From positions 248,001-312,000 of the forward strand of contig NZ_JAPCHY010000003.1 in assembly GCF_026107455.2 (NCBI RefSeq): DNA of 64,000 bases, given 5' to 3'. Shown in pieces: positions 45,129 to 55,957 of this stretch. Position numbers and translations under genes: made by a program. Position 1 is the first letter of the stretch, and the number at the start of each line of letters is the position of its first letter. The stretch comes from Xanthomonas chitinilytica (GTDB taxonomy: Bacteria > Pseudomonadota > Gammaproteobacteria > Xanthomonadales > Xanthomonadaceae). Under the pieces are notes generated by a model. That model saw nothing but the letters and a program-made list of their open reading frames with translations, did no database searches and was not told the origin of the DNA.

Positions 45129-47195
45129 ATGTCTTCCATTCCCCGTATGCCGGGCGCACCGGCATGCCTGTCGTCGTGCCTTGCGCTGGCGTTGTTCCCG
45201 CTGCTGGCGACCGCCGCCGCCGCACGCGACGACGATGCCCTCACCCTCGACACGCTGGTGGTCACCGCCAGCGCGCCTTCCACGCCGCTGCACTGGACCA
45301 CCGACCCGCGGCTGCCGCGGCAGCCGGTGCCGGCCAGCGACGGCGCCGACTACCTCAAGACCGTTCCCGGCTTCGCCACGATCCGCAACGGCGGCACCAA
45401 CGGCGATCCGGTGCTGCGCGGGATGTTCGGTTCGCGCCTGAACGTGCTCAGCAACGACGGCACGCTGATCGGCGCATGTCCCTCGCGCATGGACAACCCG
45501 CTGTCCTACATCGCCCCGGAGACCTTCGACCGGCTGACCATCATCAAGGGCCCGCAGAGCGTGCGCTGGGGCGCGGGCGCCTCGGCCGGCACCGTGCGTT
45601 TCGAGCGCGACACCCCGCATTTCGAACGGCCGGGCGTGAACATCGGCGCCAGCGCGCTGGCCGGTTCGCGCAACCGCAACGACCAGGCGCTGGACCTGAC
45701 CGCCGGCGCCGCGCCGGGCTACGTGCGGATCAACGGCAACCGCTCCGAGTCGGACGACTACCGCGACGGCAACGGCGACACGGTGCCGTCGAAATGGCGC
45801 AAGTGGAACGGCGATGCGGCCATCGGCTGGACGCCCGATGCCGACACCGTGCTGGAACTGTCGGCCGGCGCCGGCGATGCGCTGGCGCGCTACGCCGGGC
45901 GCGGCATGGACGGCGCTTCGTTCAAGCGCACCAGCTACGGCGCGCGCTTCGAGAAAAGCAACCTGCCCGGGGCCTGGGACACGCTGCAGGCCAACGTCTA
46001 CCACAACGATGCCGACCACGTGATGGACAACTACACGCTGCGCGCGCCCAATCCGCTCGGTGCGATGCCCATGCCGATGGCGTCCAACGTCGATCGCCGC
46101 ACCCGCGGCGGCCGCATCGCCTCGGAATGGCGCTGGCGCGAGGTGGCCGTGGTCGCCGGGGTCGATGCGCAGGACAGCCGCCACCGCCGCCGCGGCGGCA
46201 TGGGCCGCAACGCCTACCGGCAGCTGCCGTGGACCACCGACGCGCGCTTCGGCAACCGCGGCGTGTTCTCCGAGCTCACCTTCGGCGCCGGCAGCGCCCG
46301 GCGCTGGATCGGCGGCCTGCGCATCGACCGCGCCGAAGCCACCGACGAACGCCGCAGCACCGGCATGATGGACATGCCCAATCCCACCGCCGGCCGCACC
46401 CGCAGGGAAAACCTGGGCAGCGGCTTCGTCCGTTTCGAACGCGACTTCGCCAACGGGCTGACCGGCTATGCCGGGCTCGGCCACAGCGAGCGCATGCCCG
46501 ACTACTGGGAGCTGTTCTCGGCGGATGCCGGGCCGGCCGGGTCGCTCAACGCGTTCGCCGGCATCGCCCCGGAAAAGACCACGCAGCTGGACCTGGGCCT
46601 GCAGTACCGCGGCGAAGCGATGCAGGCCTGGGTATCGGCCTACGCCGGGCGCATCGGCGACTACATCCTCTTCCGCTACCACGAGGGCGGGATGATGGGC
46701 GCGACCACCTCGGCCGCCAATGTCGATGCGCGCATCGCCGGCGCCGAGGCCGGGATCGAGCTGCAGCCATGGGCGGGCTGGAAGCTGGGCGGCAGCCTGG
46801 CCCATGCCTGGGGCGAGAACCGCAGCCAGGGCGGCGCATTGCCGCAGATGCCGCCGCTGGAAGCGCGCGCCAGCGCGGCCTGGGAAGGACGGCGCTGGTC
46901 GGCGGGCGCGCTGCTGCGCGCGGCGATGCGGCAGGGACGCGTGGCCGTCGGCCAAGGCAACGTGGTGGCGCGCGACCTCGGCGCCAGTCCCGGTTTCGCC
47001 ACGCTGGCGCTCAATGCCGGCTATCGCTTCAGCGACGTGCTGCGCGCCAGCGCCGGCATCGACAACCTGTTCGACCGCGCCTACGCCGAGCACCTGAACC
47101 TGGCCGGCAGCGCCGACTTCGGCTATCCGGCCGAGCCGGTTCGGATCGCCGAGCCGGGACGCACGTTGTGGCTGAAGCTGGATTACCGATACTGA
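45129..47195 (+). CDS. TonB-dependent copper receptor (OprC-like)
   Basis: A 688-residue outer-membrane receptor. A signal peptide is followed by a TonB-box-like LDTLVVTAS, the plug domain with LRGMFGSRLNVLSNDGTLIGACPSRMDNPLSYI, and a beta-barrel ending in LWLKLDYRY. The plug cysteine and Met (ACPSRMDN) and Met-rich loops (MPMPMAS, GMMDMPN) are hallmarks of the copper receptor family that includes OprC/NosA. With the DUF2946 gene it forms a copper uptake or handling module placed inside the cys region. Confidence 0.9.
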   Translation: MSSIPRMPGAPACLSSCLALALFPLLATAAAARDDDALTLDTLVVTASAPSTPLHWTTDPRLPRQPVPASDGADYLKTVPGFATIRNGGTNGDPVLRGMFGSRLNVLSNDGTLIGACPSRMDNPLSYIAPETFDRLTIIKGPQSVRWGAGASAGTVRFERDTPHFERPGVNIGASALAGSRNRNDQALDLTAGAAPGYVRINGNRSESDDYRDGNGDTVPSKWRKWNGDAAIGWTPDADTVLELSAGAGDALARYAGRGMDGASFKRTSYGARFEKSNLPGAWDTLQANVYHNDADHVMDNYTLRAPNPLGAMPMPMASNVDRRTRGGRIASEWRWREVAVVAGVDAQDSRHRRRGGMGRNAYRQLPWTTDARFGNRGVFSELTFGAGSARRWIGGLRIDRAEATDERRSTGMMDMPNPTAGRTRRENLGSGFVRFERDFANGLTGYAGLGHSERMPDYWELFSADAGPAGSLNAFAGIAPEKTTQLDLGLQYRGEAMQAWVSAYAGRIGDYILFRYHEGGMMGATTSAANVDARIAGAEAGIELQPWAGWKLGGSLAHAWGENRSQGGALPQMPPLEARASAAWEGRRWSAGALLRAAMRQGRVAVGQGNVVARDLGASPGFATLALNAGYRFSDVLRASAGIDNLFDRAYAEHLNLAGSADFGYPAEPVRIAEPGRTLWLKLDYRY

Positions 47196-47246
47196 GCTGG
47201 AGCCTGCGGGGGCGCACCGGGGGCGCCCCCGCGGCAGTTCCCTGTC

Positions 47247-47316
47247 GCAGGAGCGGCGTGAGTCGCGACACGGGGCATTCCCGGCAAGGCCCTGTCGCGA
47301 CTTGCGTCGCTCCTGC
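47247..47316. repeat. REP-like inverted pair, copy 3
   Basis: Arms 47247-47270 and 47293-47316 are reverse complements at 21 of 24 positions, variants of the same GGAGCGACGTCAGTCGCGA unit, in the same outward arrangement as copy 2. It lies between the convergent copper receptor and cysH genes. Confidence 0.8.
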
Positions 47317-47331
47317 AGGGGGAAGGGTGTT

Positions 47332-48060
47332 TCAGATGTCCTCGTGGATGCCGCACTCGCGCTTGAGGCCGAAGAAGCGGGTGTCCTCCTCGCGCATGCC
47401 CGGCTCCCAGCGGCGGGTGGTGTGGAAATCGCCGATGGAGACGTAGCCCTGTTCCCACAGCGGGTGGTAGGGCAGGTCGTGGCGCTGCATGTACTGCCAG
47501 ATGTCGCGGTCGTTCCAGTCGGCGATCGGATTGACCTTGTAGCGGGTGCCGCGGCGCTGCAGGATCGGCGTGTCGGCGCGGCTGCTGGCCTGGTCGCGGC
47601 GCAGGCCGGTGAACCAGGTGCCCACGTCCAGCTCGTCCAGCGCGCGCCGCATCGGTTCCACCTTGCGCAGGTTGTTGTATTGCTCGATGCCGACCAGGCC
47701 CTGCTCCCACAACCGGCCGTGGCGGGCTTCCATCCATGCGCGGCTGACCAGCGGGCGGTAGACCTTGAGGTTGAGCTGCAGGCGCTGGACCAGTTCGTCG
47801 GCGAAGCGGTAGGTCTCGGCGAACAGGTAGCCGGTGTCGACCAGGATCACCGGGATGTCCGGCTTCTGCCGGCTCAGCAGGTGCAGGGTGACGGCCGACT
47901 GCGCGCCGAAGCTGGACGACAGCGCCGGCTCGGCCGGGCCATGCTGCAGCGCCCATGCCACGCGCTGTTCGGCGTCCATCGCCTCCAGCTGCGTGTTGAT
48001 GGCGTCCAGGTTGTCGGGCAGGGATTGGGTACGGCCGGACACGGCGGGCAGGGCGGTCAT
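47332..48060 (-). CDS. cysH: Phosphoadenosine phosphosulfate reductase
   Basis: Reduces PAPS to sulfite with thioredoxin. The 242-residue product has the PP-loop [30 protein letters not shown], the [15 protein letters not shown] motif and the C-terminal active site [10 protein letters not shown]. The only cysteine is Cys236, so the 4Fe-4S motif of APS reductases is absent and PAPS is the expected substrate, consistent with the CysC kinase domain downstream. Start overlaps the cysI stop (ATGA). Last gene of cysJIH. Confidence 0.95.
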   Translation of the reverse strand: MTALPAVSGRTQSLPDNLDAINTQLEAMDAEQRVAWALQHGPAEPALSSSFGAQSAVTLHLLSRQKPDIPVILVDTGYLFAETYRFADELVQRLQLNLKVYRPLVSRAWMEARHGRLWEQGLVGIEQYNNLRKVEPMRRALDELDVGTWFTGLRRDQASSRADTPILQRRGTRYKVNPIADWNDRDIWQYMQRHDLPYHPLWEQGYVSIGDFHTTRRWEPGMREEDTRFFGLKRECGIHEDI

Positions 48061-49778
48061 GCGTGCAGTTCCACGGGAATGTGACGGTGGGTGGGATAGG
48101 CCGGCAGGGCGACGAGGCCGCTGCGGTGGAGGAAATCGCCGAAGCCTTCGTCGCCGTCGCGTTCGGCGGCATAGCGGGCCAGCAGCGGATCGAGCGCGTC
48201 GAGGATCTCGGCTTCGACGATGTTTTCGCGGTACAGGGTGTTCAGCCGCTGGCCGCGGTGGTCGGCGCCCAGCATCAGGTTGTAGCGGCCGGGGGCCTTG
48301 CCGACCAGGGCGATCTCGCCCAGGTAAGGCCGCGAACAGCCGTTGGGGCAGCCGGAGATGCGCAGCAGGATCGGCGCGTCGCGCAGCCCGTGCTTGTCCA
48401 GCAGCGGCTGCAGGCGCGCGGCGAACTGCGGCAGGTAGCGCTCGGACTCGGCCATCGCCAGGCCGCAGGTGGGCAGCGCCACGCAGGCCATCGCCGCACG
48501 TGCCAGCGCGCTGCCGGCAGCGCTGCCGTCGTCCAGGCCGTGGGGGGCCAGCAACGGAGCGATCTGCGCGCGCTGGGCGTCGCTGAGCGCGGCGATCACC
48601 AGGTTCTGGTTCGGCGTCATCCGGAACTGCGCCTGCGAACCGGGCGCATCGAGCAGTTGCGCGATATGGCGCAGGCCGCTCAGCTGGGTGCCGCCGGCGG
48701 CGGTGTCGGCGATGCGCCCGGCCGCCAGCGACAGGGTCAGGTGCCAGCGGCCGTCCTCGCCCTGCACCCAGCCGTAGCGGTCGCCGTTGTGGTCGAACGC
48801 GAACGGGCGCGCCGGCGCCAGCGCGAAGCCGGCGCGGCGCTCGATCTCGGCGACGATGAAGTCCAGCCCGCGGTCGTCGATGGTGTACTTGAAGCGCGCG
48901 TGCTTGCGCAGCTGGCGGTCGCCGAAATCGCGCTGGGTGGTGACGATGGCGGTGGTGACGTCGAGCAGCTGCGAGCGCTCGACGAAGCCGACGACGTTGC
49001 CCAGCCGCGGATAGGTGGCGGCGTCGCCGTGGCTGGCACCCATGCCGCCGCCGATGCTGACGTTGTAGCCGAGCAGTTCGCCGTCCTCGATGATGGCGAT
49101 GTAGCCCAGGTCGTTGGCGAACACGTCGACGTCGTTGTACGGCGGCGCGGCGAAGCCGATCTTGAACTTGCGCGGCAGGTAGTGGCTGCCGTAGACCGGT
49201 TCGTCCTCGCTGCCGCTGCCGGCCACGCGTTCCTCGTCCAGCCAGATCTCGTAGTAGGCGCGGGTCTGCGGCAGCAGGTGCTCGGAGGTGCGGGCGGCGT
49301 CGGCATACAGCGCGGCATGCGCGGCCGACAGCAATGGGTTGGCCGCCACCAGCACGTTGCGGTTGACGTCGCCGCAGGCGGCCAGGGTGTCGATCAGCGT
49401 GGCGTTGATCGCCTGCATCGTCGCCTTCAGCTCGCGCTTGACCACGCCGTGGAACTGGAACGCCTGGCGGGTGGTGATGCGCAGCGAGTGGGCGGCGTAG
49501 CGGGTGGCGATGGCGTCGAGCTTGAGCCATTGCGCCGGCGTGACCATGCCGCCGGGGGTGCGGGTGCGGATCATGAACTGGTAGGCCGGCTCCAGCTTCT
49601 GCCGCCGGCGCTCGTCGCGCAGGTCGCGGTCGTCCTGCTGGTAGCTGCCGTGGAACTTGATCAGCCGTTCGTCTTCCTCGCGCAGCGCGCCGGTCACCGG
49701 GTTGGCCAGGCTTTCCAGCAGCGAGCCGCGCAGGCGCCTGCTTTCGCCCTTGATGTCTTCGACGGAATGGGTGCTCAT
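48057..49778 (-). CDS. cysI: Sulfite reductase hemoprotein (beta subunit)
   Basis: Six-electron reduction of sulfite to sulfide on siroheme and a 4Fe-4S cluster. The 573-residue product contains [30 protein letters not shown] and the four cluster cysteines: [15 protein letters not shown] and [22 protein letters not shown] lies five bases before ATG 49778, settling the start within a longer open frame. It lies 82 bases downstream of cysJ and overlaps cysH. Confidence 0.96.
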   Translation of the reverse strand: MSTHSVEDIKGESRRLRGSLLESLANPVTGALREEDERLIKFHGSYQQDDRDLRDERRRQKLEPAYQFMIRTRTPGGMVTPAQWLKLDAIATRYAAHSLRITTRQAFQFHGVVKRELKATMQAINATLIDTLAACGDVNRNVLVAANPLLSAAHAALYADAARTSEHLLPQTRAYYEIWLDEERVAGSGSEDEPVYGSHYLPRKFKIGFAAPPYNDVDVFANDLGYIAIIEDGELLGYNVSIGGGMGASHGDAATYPRLGNVVGFVERSQLLDVTTAIVTTQRDFGDRQLRKHARFKYTIDDRGLDFIVAEIERRAGFALAPARPFAFDHNGDRYGWVQGEDGRWHLTLSLAAGRIADTAAGGTQLSGLRHIAQLLDAPGSQAQFRMTPNQNLVIAALSDAQRAQIAPLLAPHGLDDGSAAGSALARAAMACVALPTCGLAMAESERYLPQFAARLQPLLDKHGLRDAPILLRISGCPNGCSRPYLGEIALVGKAPGRYNLMLGADHRGQRLNTLYRENIVEAEILDALDPLLARYAAERDGDEGFGDFLHRSGLVALPAYPTHRHIPVELHA

Positions 49779-49860
49779 GGTCTTCCGGGTGGAGGCGGTG
49801 CGGACCGCTCGGGAAATCGGGGAGGTGCCGGTGGCGGGGCCGCCGCCGGCGGATCGGCGT

Positions 49861-51702
49861 TCAGTACACGTCGCGACAGTAGCGGCCGGCGGCCTGCAGC
49901 TGCCGCAGGTAGTCGGCGGCGGCGTCGGCATCGAGCGCGCCGTGTTCGGCGACGATCTCCAGCAGCGCCGCATGCACGTCCTTGCCCATGCCGATCGCGC
50001 CGCACACGTAGAAATGCGCGCCTTCCTGCAGCCAGCCGTAGACCTCGCGGCCGCGCTGGCGCAGCCGGTGCTGCACGTAGATCTTGTCGGCCTGGTCGCG
50101 CGAGAACGCCAGGTCCAGCTCGTGCAGCTCGCCGCGCTGCAGCGCCTGCTGCCATTCGACCTGGTAGAGGAAGTCGCGGTTGAAGTGCCGGGCGCCGAAC
50201 AGCAGCCAGTTGCGGCCGCTGGCGCCGGTCTCGGCGCGCTCCTGCACGAAGCCGCGGAACGGCGCCACGCCGGTGCCGGGGCCGACCATGATGATGTCGC
50301 GCGCGGGATCGGCCGGTACCCGGAAGCGTTCGTTGGCCTCGACATAGACCGGTGCATGGGCGCCCTCGGCCAGCGCGGACAGGAAGCCGCTGGCCGCGCC
50401 GAGGTGGTCGTGGCCGTGCGCGCGATAGTGCAGTTCGTCCACCGTCAGGTGGACCTCGTCGCCCACCCGCTTGCGGCTGGAGGCGATGGAGTACAGGCGC
50501 GGCGCCAGCGGCCGCAGTGCCGCCACCAGCGCGGTGTGGTCCCAATCCGCCGGCCAACGGCGCAGCACGTCGATCAGCTGATGGTCGGCGAGCAGCGCCG
50601 CCAGGCCGGCGGGCTGGGTGGGGGAGAGCAGCGTCTGCAGTTCCTCGGCACGCGCCTGTTCGGCGTGCGCGGCCAGGAACGGCCGGGACAGCTTGCTCAG
50701 TTCGCGGCGGCTGGCCAGCCATTCGGCCAGCGGCAGGGTTTCCTCGCCCAGGCTCACCTCGGCCCGGCCGTCGAGCCGCAGCGCCTGCAGCACCGATTCC
50801 ACCAGCGCCGGCGGGTTGCGGTGGACGATGCCCAGCGCGTCGCCGGGCTCGTAGTGCAGGCCGCTGCCTTCCAGCGACAGTTCCAGGTGGCGGACGCGCT
50901 TGCCGGCGGCGCCATGCTGGCCGAAGGCGGGGCCCTTGAAATCGCGGCCGCTGATCGGCTGGTTGGCCAGCACCTCGGCGGCGAAGGGGCGTTCGTGGCT
51001 CCAGGCCGTCGTGGCGACGGCTCCGCGCAGCGGCGTCACCGTGGCCAGCGGCGCGGCATTCCCGAGCTGCTCGCGGGCATGCTGCAGCGCCTGCCCGCGC
51101 CAGGGCGCGGCCACCGTGTCGATGTCCAGGTCGGCTTCGCCCAGCGGCTGCACGCGCTGCGCGCCCAGCTCCGCCAGGCGGGCGTCGATGCGGCGGCCGA
51201 TGCCGCAGAAATCGGCATAGCTGGAGTCGCCCAGCGCCAGCACCGCGAACTTCAGCGCCGGCAGTTTCGGCGCGCGGCGGCCTTCGAGGAATTCGACCAG
51301 GCCGATCGCGTCGTCCGGCGGGTCGCCTTCGCCCTGGGTGCTGATCACCACGTACAGCAGGCGCTCGCCGGCCAGTTCGCGGGTCGGGTAGGTGTCGGCG
51401 CGCAGCAGCCGCACCGGCAGCCCGGCCGCTTCGGCGTCGTGGGCGATCTGTTCGGCGGCGCGGCGGGCGTTGCCGGTCTGGCTGCCGTAGACCACGGTCA
51501 GCCGCGGCTGACCCGGCGCGGCGGCCTGGCCGCCGGGAACCACCGCCAGCGACGGCGGCGGGTGGCCCTGCGCCAGCCCCGCGGCGAAACCGGACAGCCA
51601 CCACAGGCTGTTGCCGTCCAATCCCTCCACCAACTGCGTCAGCAGGACCCTGCGATCCTCCGGCAGGGGGCTGGGCGGCACGGCGGCGGGGGCGACGGTC
51701 AT
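49861..51702 (-). CDS. cysJ: Sulfite reductase [NADPH] flavoprotein (alpha subunit)
   Basis: Transfers electrons from NADPH through FAD and FMN to CysI. The 613-residue product has a flavodoxin domain ([28 protein letters not shown]), a linker/FAD domain ([10 protein letters not shown]) and an NADPH domain ([34 protein letters not shown]) ending in RYCRDVY, as in CysJ. AGGAA directly precedes the ATG. First gene of cysJIH and divergent from cysD. Confidence 0.96.
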   Translation of the reverse strand: MTVAPAAVPPSPLPEDRRVLLTQLVEGLDGNSLWWLSGFAAGLAQGHPPPSLAVVPGGQAAAPGQPRLTVVYGSQTGNARRAAEQIAHDAEAAGLPVRLLRADTYPTRELAGERLLYVVISTQGEGDPPDDAIGLVEFLEGRRAPKLPALKFAVLALGDSSYADFCGIGRRIDARLAELGAQRVQPLGEADLDIDTVAAPWRGQALQHAREQLGNAAPLATVTPLRGAVATTAWSHERPFAAEVLANQPISGRDFKGPAFGQHGAAGKRVRHLELSLEGSGLHYEPGDALGIVHRNPPALVESVLQALRLDGRAEVSLGEETLPLAEWLASRRELSKLSRPFLAAHAEQARAEELQTLLSPTQPAGLAALLADHQLIDVLRRWPADWDHTALVAALRPLAPRLYSIASSRKRVGDEVHLTVDELHYRAHGHDHLGAASGFLSALAEGAHAPVYVEANERFRVPADPARDIIMVGPGTGVAPFRGFVQERAETGASGRNWLLFGARHFNRDFLYQVEWQQALQRGELHELDLAFSRDQADKIYVQHRLRQRGREVYGWLQEGAHFYVCGAIGMGKDVHAALLEIVAEHGALDADAAADYLRQLQAAGRYCRDVY

Positions 51703-51900
51703 TTCCTGTCCGGACGGGGGGAGGGATGGACGATGCTACGGAGGCGCCCGGTCCAGCGGAAAGGAGCAGCGGTTATCGCTTCATGCCGTGCGTTCATTTC
51801 TGTCCGTCGGCGCCGAACGCCCACACTCGCCGCCTTGCCGGCCCGTGCCCGGCCTCGCTGCTACCCTCCCTCCGACGTGTCTCCGCCTGCACCCCGCTCG
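51703..51900. promoter_or_regulatory. Divergent cysJ/cysD control region
   Basis: A 198-base intergenic region serving cysJIH and cysD-cysNC. It contains a GGTTATCG half-site (51770-51777) like one arm of the cysG/cysB dyad and a TGCTACCCT (51858-51866) that could be an extended -10 for cysD. Control by CysB is expected but not proven from sequence. Confidence 0.4.
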
Positions 51901-52812
51901 ATGACCGTACCTGCCGCCTTGTCCCACCTCGACCGGCTGGAAGCCGAAAGCATCCACATCCTGCGCGAGGTGGCCGCCGCCTTCGACAACCCGGTGCTGC
52001 TGTACTCGGTGGGCAAGGACAGTTCGGTGCTGCTGCACCTGCTGCTCAAGGCCTTCTCGCCGGGCGTGCCGCCGATCCCGCTGCTGCACGTGGACACGCG
52101 CTGGAAGTTCCGCGAGATGATCGCCTTCCGCGACCGCCGCGTGGCCGAGACCGGCATCGAGCTGCGCGTGCACATCAATCCCGACGGCATCGCCGGCGAC
52201 GTAGGCCCGTTCACCCACGGCGCCGGCGTGCATACCGACGTGATGAAGACCCAGGGCCTGAAGCAGGCGCTGGACAAGTGGAAGTTCGACGCGGCCATCG
52301 GTGGCGCGCGCCGCGACGAGGAGAAGTCGCGGGCCAAGGAGCGGGTGTTCTCGTTCCGCAACGACCGCCACCGCTGGGACCCGAAGAACCAGCGGCCGGA
52401 ACTGTGGAACCTGTACAACGCCCGCGTGCATGCCGGCGAGAGCGTGCGCGTGTTCCCGCTGTCCAACTGGACCGAGCTGGACATCTGGCTCTATATCTAC
52501 CGCGAGAAGATCCCGGTGGTGCCGCTGTACTTCGCCGCCGAGCGGCCGGTGGTCGAGCGCGACGGCAGCCTGATCCTGGTCGACGACGAGCGCCTGCCGC
52601 TGCGGCCCGGCGAACGGCCGCAGCTGCGCAGGGTGCGCTTCCGCACCCTGGGCTGCTACCCGTTGACCGGCGCGGTCGAGTCCGCGGCCGACACCCTGGA
52701 GAAGATCATCGCCGAGATGCTGGTCAGCACCAGCTCCGAGCGGCAGGGGCGCATCATCGACCACGACCAGTCGGCTTCGATGGAGAAGAAGAAGCTGGAG
52801 GGGTATTTCTGA
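51901..52812 (+). CDS. cysD: Sulfate adenylyltransferase subunit 2
   Basis: Catalytic subunit of ATP sulfurylase, forming APS from sulfate and ATP. The 303-residue product has the PP-loop [48 protein letters not shown] and [11 protein letters not shown], ending [13 protein letters not shown] 51901 gives the family start; the frame is open far upstream. It is coupled to cysNC by a TGATG overlap. Confidence 0.97.
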   Translation: MTVPAALSHLDRLEAESIHILREVAAAFDNPVLLYSVGKDSSVLLHLLLKAFSPGVPPIPLLHVDTRWKFREMIAFRDRRVAETGIELRVHINPDGIAGDVGPFTHGAGVHTDVMKTQGLKQALDKWKFDAAIGGARRDEEKSRAKERVFSFRNDRHRWDPKNQRPELWNLYNARVHAGESVRVFPLSNWTELDIWLYIYREKIPVVPLYFAAERPVVERDGSLILVDDERLPLRPGERPQLRRVRFRTLGCYPLTGAVESAADTLEKIIAEMLVSTSSERQGRIIDHDQSASMEKKKLEGYF

Positions 52813-54785
52813 TGGGAAGCAGTATTCCGGAATTCGTGATCGGCGATTCGACAAGGCAGGGCCCGGCCGCCGGCGATGCCGCGGATCGGGCCCATGGATC
52901 CCCAGCCACCCATCACGGCGGCGACGAAATTGCCGCCTACCTGCGCCAACACGAATCCAAGCCGCTGTTGCGCTTCATCACCTGCGGCAGCGTCGACGAC
53001 GGCAAGAGCACCCTGATCGGCCGCCTGCTGTACGACAGCAAGCGCCTGTTCGACGACCAGCTGGCGGCGCTGGAAAGCGACAGCCGCCGCCACGGCACCC
53101 AGGGCGAGCGCATCGACTACGCGCTGCTGCTGGACGGCCTGGCCGCCGAGCGCGAGCAGGGCATCACCATCGATGTGGCCTATCGCTACTTCGACACCGA
53201 CCGCCGCAAGTTCATCGTCGCCGATTGCCCCGGGCACGAGCAGTACACCCGCAACATGGCCACCGGCGCCTCCACCGCCGACGTGGCGGTGGTGCTGGTG
53301 GACGCGCGCAAGGGCCTGCTGCGGCAGACCCGCCGCCACAGCTACATCGTCTCGCTGCTGGGCATCGGCCAGGTGGTGCTGGCGGTCAACAAGATGGACC
53401 TGGTCGGCTACGACCGGGCGGTGTTCGAGGGCATCGCCGACGACTACCGGCAGCTGGCCGCGCAGCTGGGCATCGCCCACGTGCAGTGCATCCCGCTGTC
53501 GGCGCTGGAAGGCGACAACCTGTCCTCGCCGTCCGCCAACACGCCGTGGTACGACGGCCCGGCCCTGCTCGAGCACCTGGAAACGGTGCAGGTGGCCGGC
53601 CACGACGCGGCCACCGGGCTGCGCCTGCCGGTGCAGTGGGTCAACCGTCCCCACCAGGATTTCCGCGGTTTCGCCGGCACCATCGCCGCCGGCCAGGTGC
53701 GCCCGGGCGATGCGGTGGTGGTGTTGCCCGGATCGCGGCGCTCCAGCGTGGCGCGGGTGCTGGGGCCGGACGGCGACCTCGCGCTGGCCGGCCCCGGCCA
53801 GGCGGTGACGCTGACCCTGGCCGACGAGATCGACGTCAGCCGCGGCGACGTCATCGCCGCCGCCGGCGACCCGCCGGAAGTGGCCGACCAGTTCGCCGCG
53901 CACGTGCTGTGGATGGACGAGGCCGCGCTGCTGCCGGGCCGGCCCTACCGGCTGCAGATCGGCGCGCGCAGCGTGGTGGCCAGCGTCAGCGAGATCAAGC
54001 ACCGGGTCGACGTGAACACCCAGGAGCAGCTGGCGGCCAAGCGCCTGGAGCTCAACGAGGTCGGCTACTGCAACCTGTCGCTGGACGAGCCGATCCCGTT
54101 CGCCCCCTATGCGCAGAACCGCAGCCTGGGCGGTTTCATCCTGGTCGACCGCCAGAGCAACGCCACGGTCGCCGCCGGCACCCTGGACTTCGCCCTGCGC
54201 CGGGCCGGCAACGTGCACTGGCAGCAGCTGGACGTGGACCGCGCCGCGCGCGCGCGGATCAAGGGCCAGCAGCCCCGGGTGCTGTGGTTCACCGGCCTGT
54301 CCGGGGCCGGCAAGTCCACCATCGCCAACCTGGTGGAAAAGCGCCTGCATGCGCTCGGTTACCACACCTTCCTGCTGGACGGCGACAACGTCCGCCACGG
54401 CCTGAACCGCGACCTGGGCTTCACCGACGAGGACCGGGTGGAGAACATCCGCCGCGTGGCCGAGGTGGCGCGGCTGATGACCGATGCCGGGCTGATCGTG
54501 CTGGTCAGCTTCATCTCGCCGTTCCGCGCCGAGCGGCAGATGGCGCGCGAGCGGTTCGCCCAGGGCGAGTTCGTCGAGGTGTTCGTCGACGTGCCGCTGG
54601 CGGTGGCCGAGGCGCGCGACGTCAAGGGCCTGTACCGCAAGGCCCGCGCCGGGCAGATCCCCAACTTCACCGGCATCGACTCGCCCTACGAGGCGCCCGA
54701 ATCCCCGGAGCTGCACCTGCTGGCCGATGGCGACAATGCCGAGGCGCTGGCGCGGCAGGTGCTGCGGGCGCTGGGGCACGGCTGA
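52812..54785 (+). CDS. cysNC: Bifunctional sulfate adenylyltransferase subunit 1/APS kinase
   Basis: A 657-residue fusion. The CysN GTPase part has the P-loop GSVDDGKST (59-67), DCPGHEQYT and NKMDLVGYD, and it drives APS synthesis with CysD. The CysC part (from about 485) has GLSGAGKST (495-503) and [15 protein letters not shown], and phosphorylates APS to PAPS. Such fusion is common in this family and lets APS pass between sites. The first 40 residues are a variable, His/Asp-rich extension. Start overlaps the cysD stop. Confidence 0.96.
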   Translation: MGSSIPEFVIGDSTRQGPAAGDAADRAHGSPATHHGGDEIAAYLRQHESKPLLRFITCGSVDDGKSTLIGRLLYDSKRLFDDQLAALESDSRRHGTQGERIDYALLLDGLAAEREQGITIDVAYRYFDTDRRKFIVADCPGHEQYTRNMATGASTADVAVVLVDARKGLLRQTRRHSYIVSLLGIGQVVLAVNKMDLVGYDRAVFEGIADDYRQLAAQLGIAHVQCIPLSALEGDNLSSPSANTPWYDGPALLEHLETVQVAGHDAATGLRLPVQWVNRPHQDFRGFAGTIAAGQVRPGDAVVVLPGSRRSSVARVLGPDGDLALAGPGQAVTLTLADEIDVSRGDVIAAAGDPPEVADQFAAHVLWMDEAALLPGRPYRLQIGARSVVASVSEIKHRVDVNTQEQLAAKRLELNEVGYCNLSLDEPIPFAPYAQNRSLGGFILVDRQSNATVAAGTLDFALRRAGNVHWQQLDVDRAARARIKGQQPRVLWFTGLSGAGKSTIANLVEKRLHALGYHTFLLDGDNVRHGLNRDLGFTDEDRVENIRRVAEVARLMTDAGLIVLVSFISPFRAERQMARERFAQGEFVEVFVDVPLAVAEARDVKGLYRKARAGQIPNFTGIDSPYEAPESPELHLLADGDNAEALARQVLRALGHG

Positions 54786-54874
54786 ACGGCCGCCGCGGGG
54801 CTCCCACCAATGGCACATACGGCGGTCACGGGCGCCGGCTAGACTGCGGGATCGTCAATCTAGCGGGACTGTTC

Positions 54875-55957
54875 ATGTTGGGACGTATTGCCGTGACCTT
54901 GACCAGTGGCGTGGCATTGGCGCTGGTGCTGGCCGCGTGTGGCAGGAGCGAAGGCGGTGCCGGTCCGCAGGGCGGCGCGGTGCCGGTGACCACCCAGGTG
55001 GTGCAGCCCTTGTCCTGGAGCGATACGTTGCAATCGCTGGGAACGGCCAAGGCGCGCGAGTCGGTGGCGGTCACCGCCAAGCTCAGCGAGATCGTCCAGC
55101 AGGTCCATTTCGAGAGCGGCCAGGAAGTGGCCGCCGGCGCGCCGCTGGTGACCCTGCGCGGCGACGCCCAGCAGGCGGCGCTGGCGCAGGCGCAGGCCAC
55201 CTTCGCCGAGGCCGACCAGCTGTACCGGCGCCAGCGCGAGCTGGCCGCGCAGCAGCTGGTGGCCAGTTCCACCCTCGACACCCAGCGCGCGATCCGCGAC
55301 GCGGCGCAGGCGCGGGTGCAGGAAATGCAGTCCGACATCGGCGACCGCCGCGTGCGCGCGCCGTTCGCCGGGGTGCTCGGCATCCGCCAGGTCAGTCCCG
55401 GCTCGCTGGTGACCCCGACCACCGTGATCGCCACGCTCGACGACATCTCCCGCATGTACGTCGATTTCCAGGTGCCCGAGTCCGAGCTGGCGTCGGTGGC
55501 GCTGGGCGACAAGGTCAGCGGCACCAGCGTGGCCTATCCCGGGCGCGACTTCGAGGGCGTGGTCAGCACCGTCGAGGCGCGCGTGGACACCGCCACCCGC
55601 GCGGTCACCGTGCGCGCCGACTTCGCCAATGCCGACCACGCGCTGCGCCCGGGCATGCTGCTGGAAGTGCGCATCTACCGGCCCGAGCGGCAGACGCTGG
55701 TGGTGCCGGAGATCGCGGTGGTGCAGGTCGGCCGCGATTCGTTCGTGTACCGGGTCAGGGACGACGAGACCGTCGAGCGCGCCGATGTGGTCACCGGTGC
55801 GCGCCGGGCCGGGGTGGTGGAGATCCGCCAGGGGATCGAGGCGGGCGACCGCATCGTGGTCGAAGGCACCGGCAAGCTGCGGCCGGGGCTGAAGATCGCC
55901 GCCGACGCGGGGACGCCGGCCGGCGCAGAGGCCGACGCAGAGGCTGACGCGGGATGA
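54875..55957 (+). CDS. RND efflux periplasmic adaptor (membrane fusion protein)
   Basis: A 360-residue lipoprotein adaptor: lipobox VLAAC (Cys at about residue 23), barrel-sandwich hybrid half (VTAKLSEIVQQVHFESGQEV), a short coiled-coil hairpin (AQAQATFAEADQLYRRQRELAAQQL) and the beta-barrel and membrane-proximal domains (RVRAPFAGVLGIRQVSPGSLV, AIDNADHALRPGM-type region). It should connect the inner-membrane pump encoded next to an outer-membrane channel. A TAGACT hexamer lies 35-40 bases upstream. Its stop overlaps the pump start (ATGA). Substrate unknown. Confidence 0.93.
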   Translation: MLGRIAVTLTSGVALALVLAACGRSEGGAGPQGGAVPVTTQVVQPLSWSDTLQSLGTAKARESVAVTAKLSEIVQQVHFESGQEVAAGAPLVTLRGDAQQAALAQAQATFAEADQLYRRQRELAAQQLVASSTLDTQRAIRDAAQARVQEMQSDIGDRRVRAPFAGVLGIRQVSPGSLVTPTTVIATLDDISRMYVDFQVPESELASVALGDKVSGTSVAYPGRDFEGVVSTVEARVDTATRAVTVRADFANADHALRPGMLLEVRIYRPERQTLVVPEIAVVQVGRDSFVYRVRDDETVERADVVTGARRAGVVEIRQGIEAGDRIVVEGTGKLRPGLKIAADAGTPAGAEADAEADAG

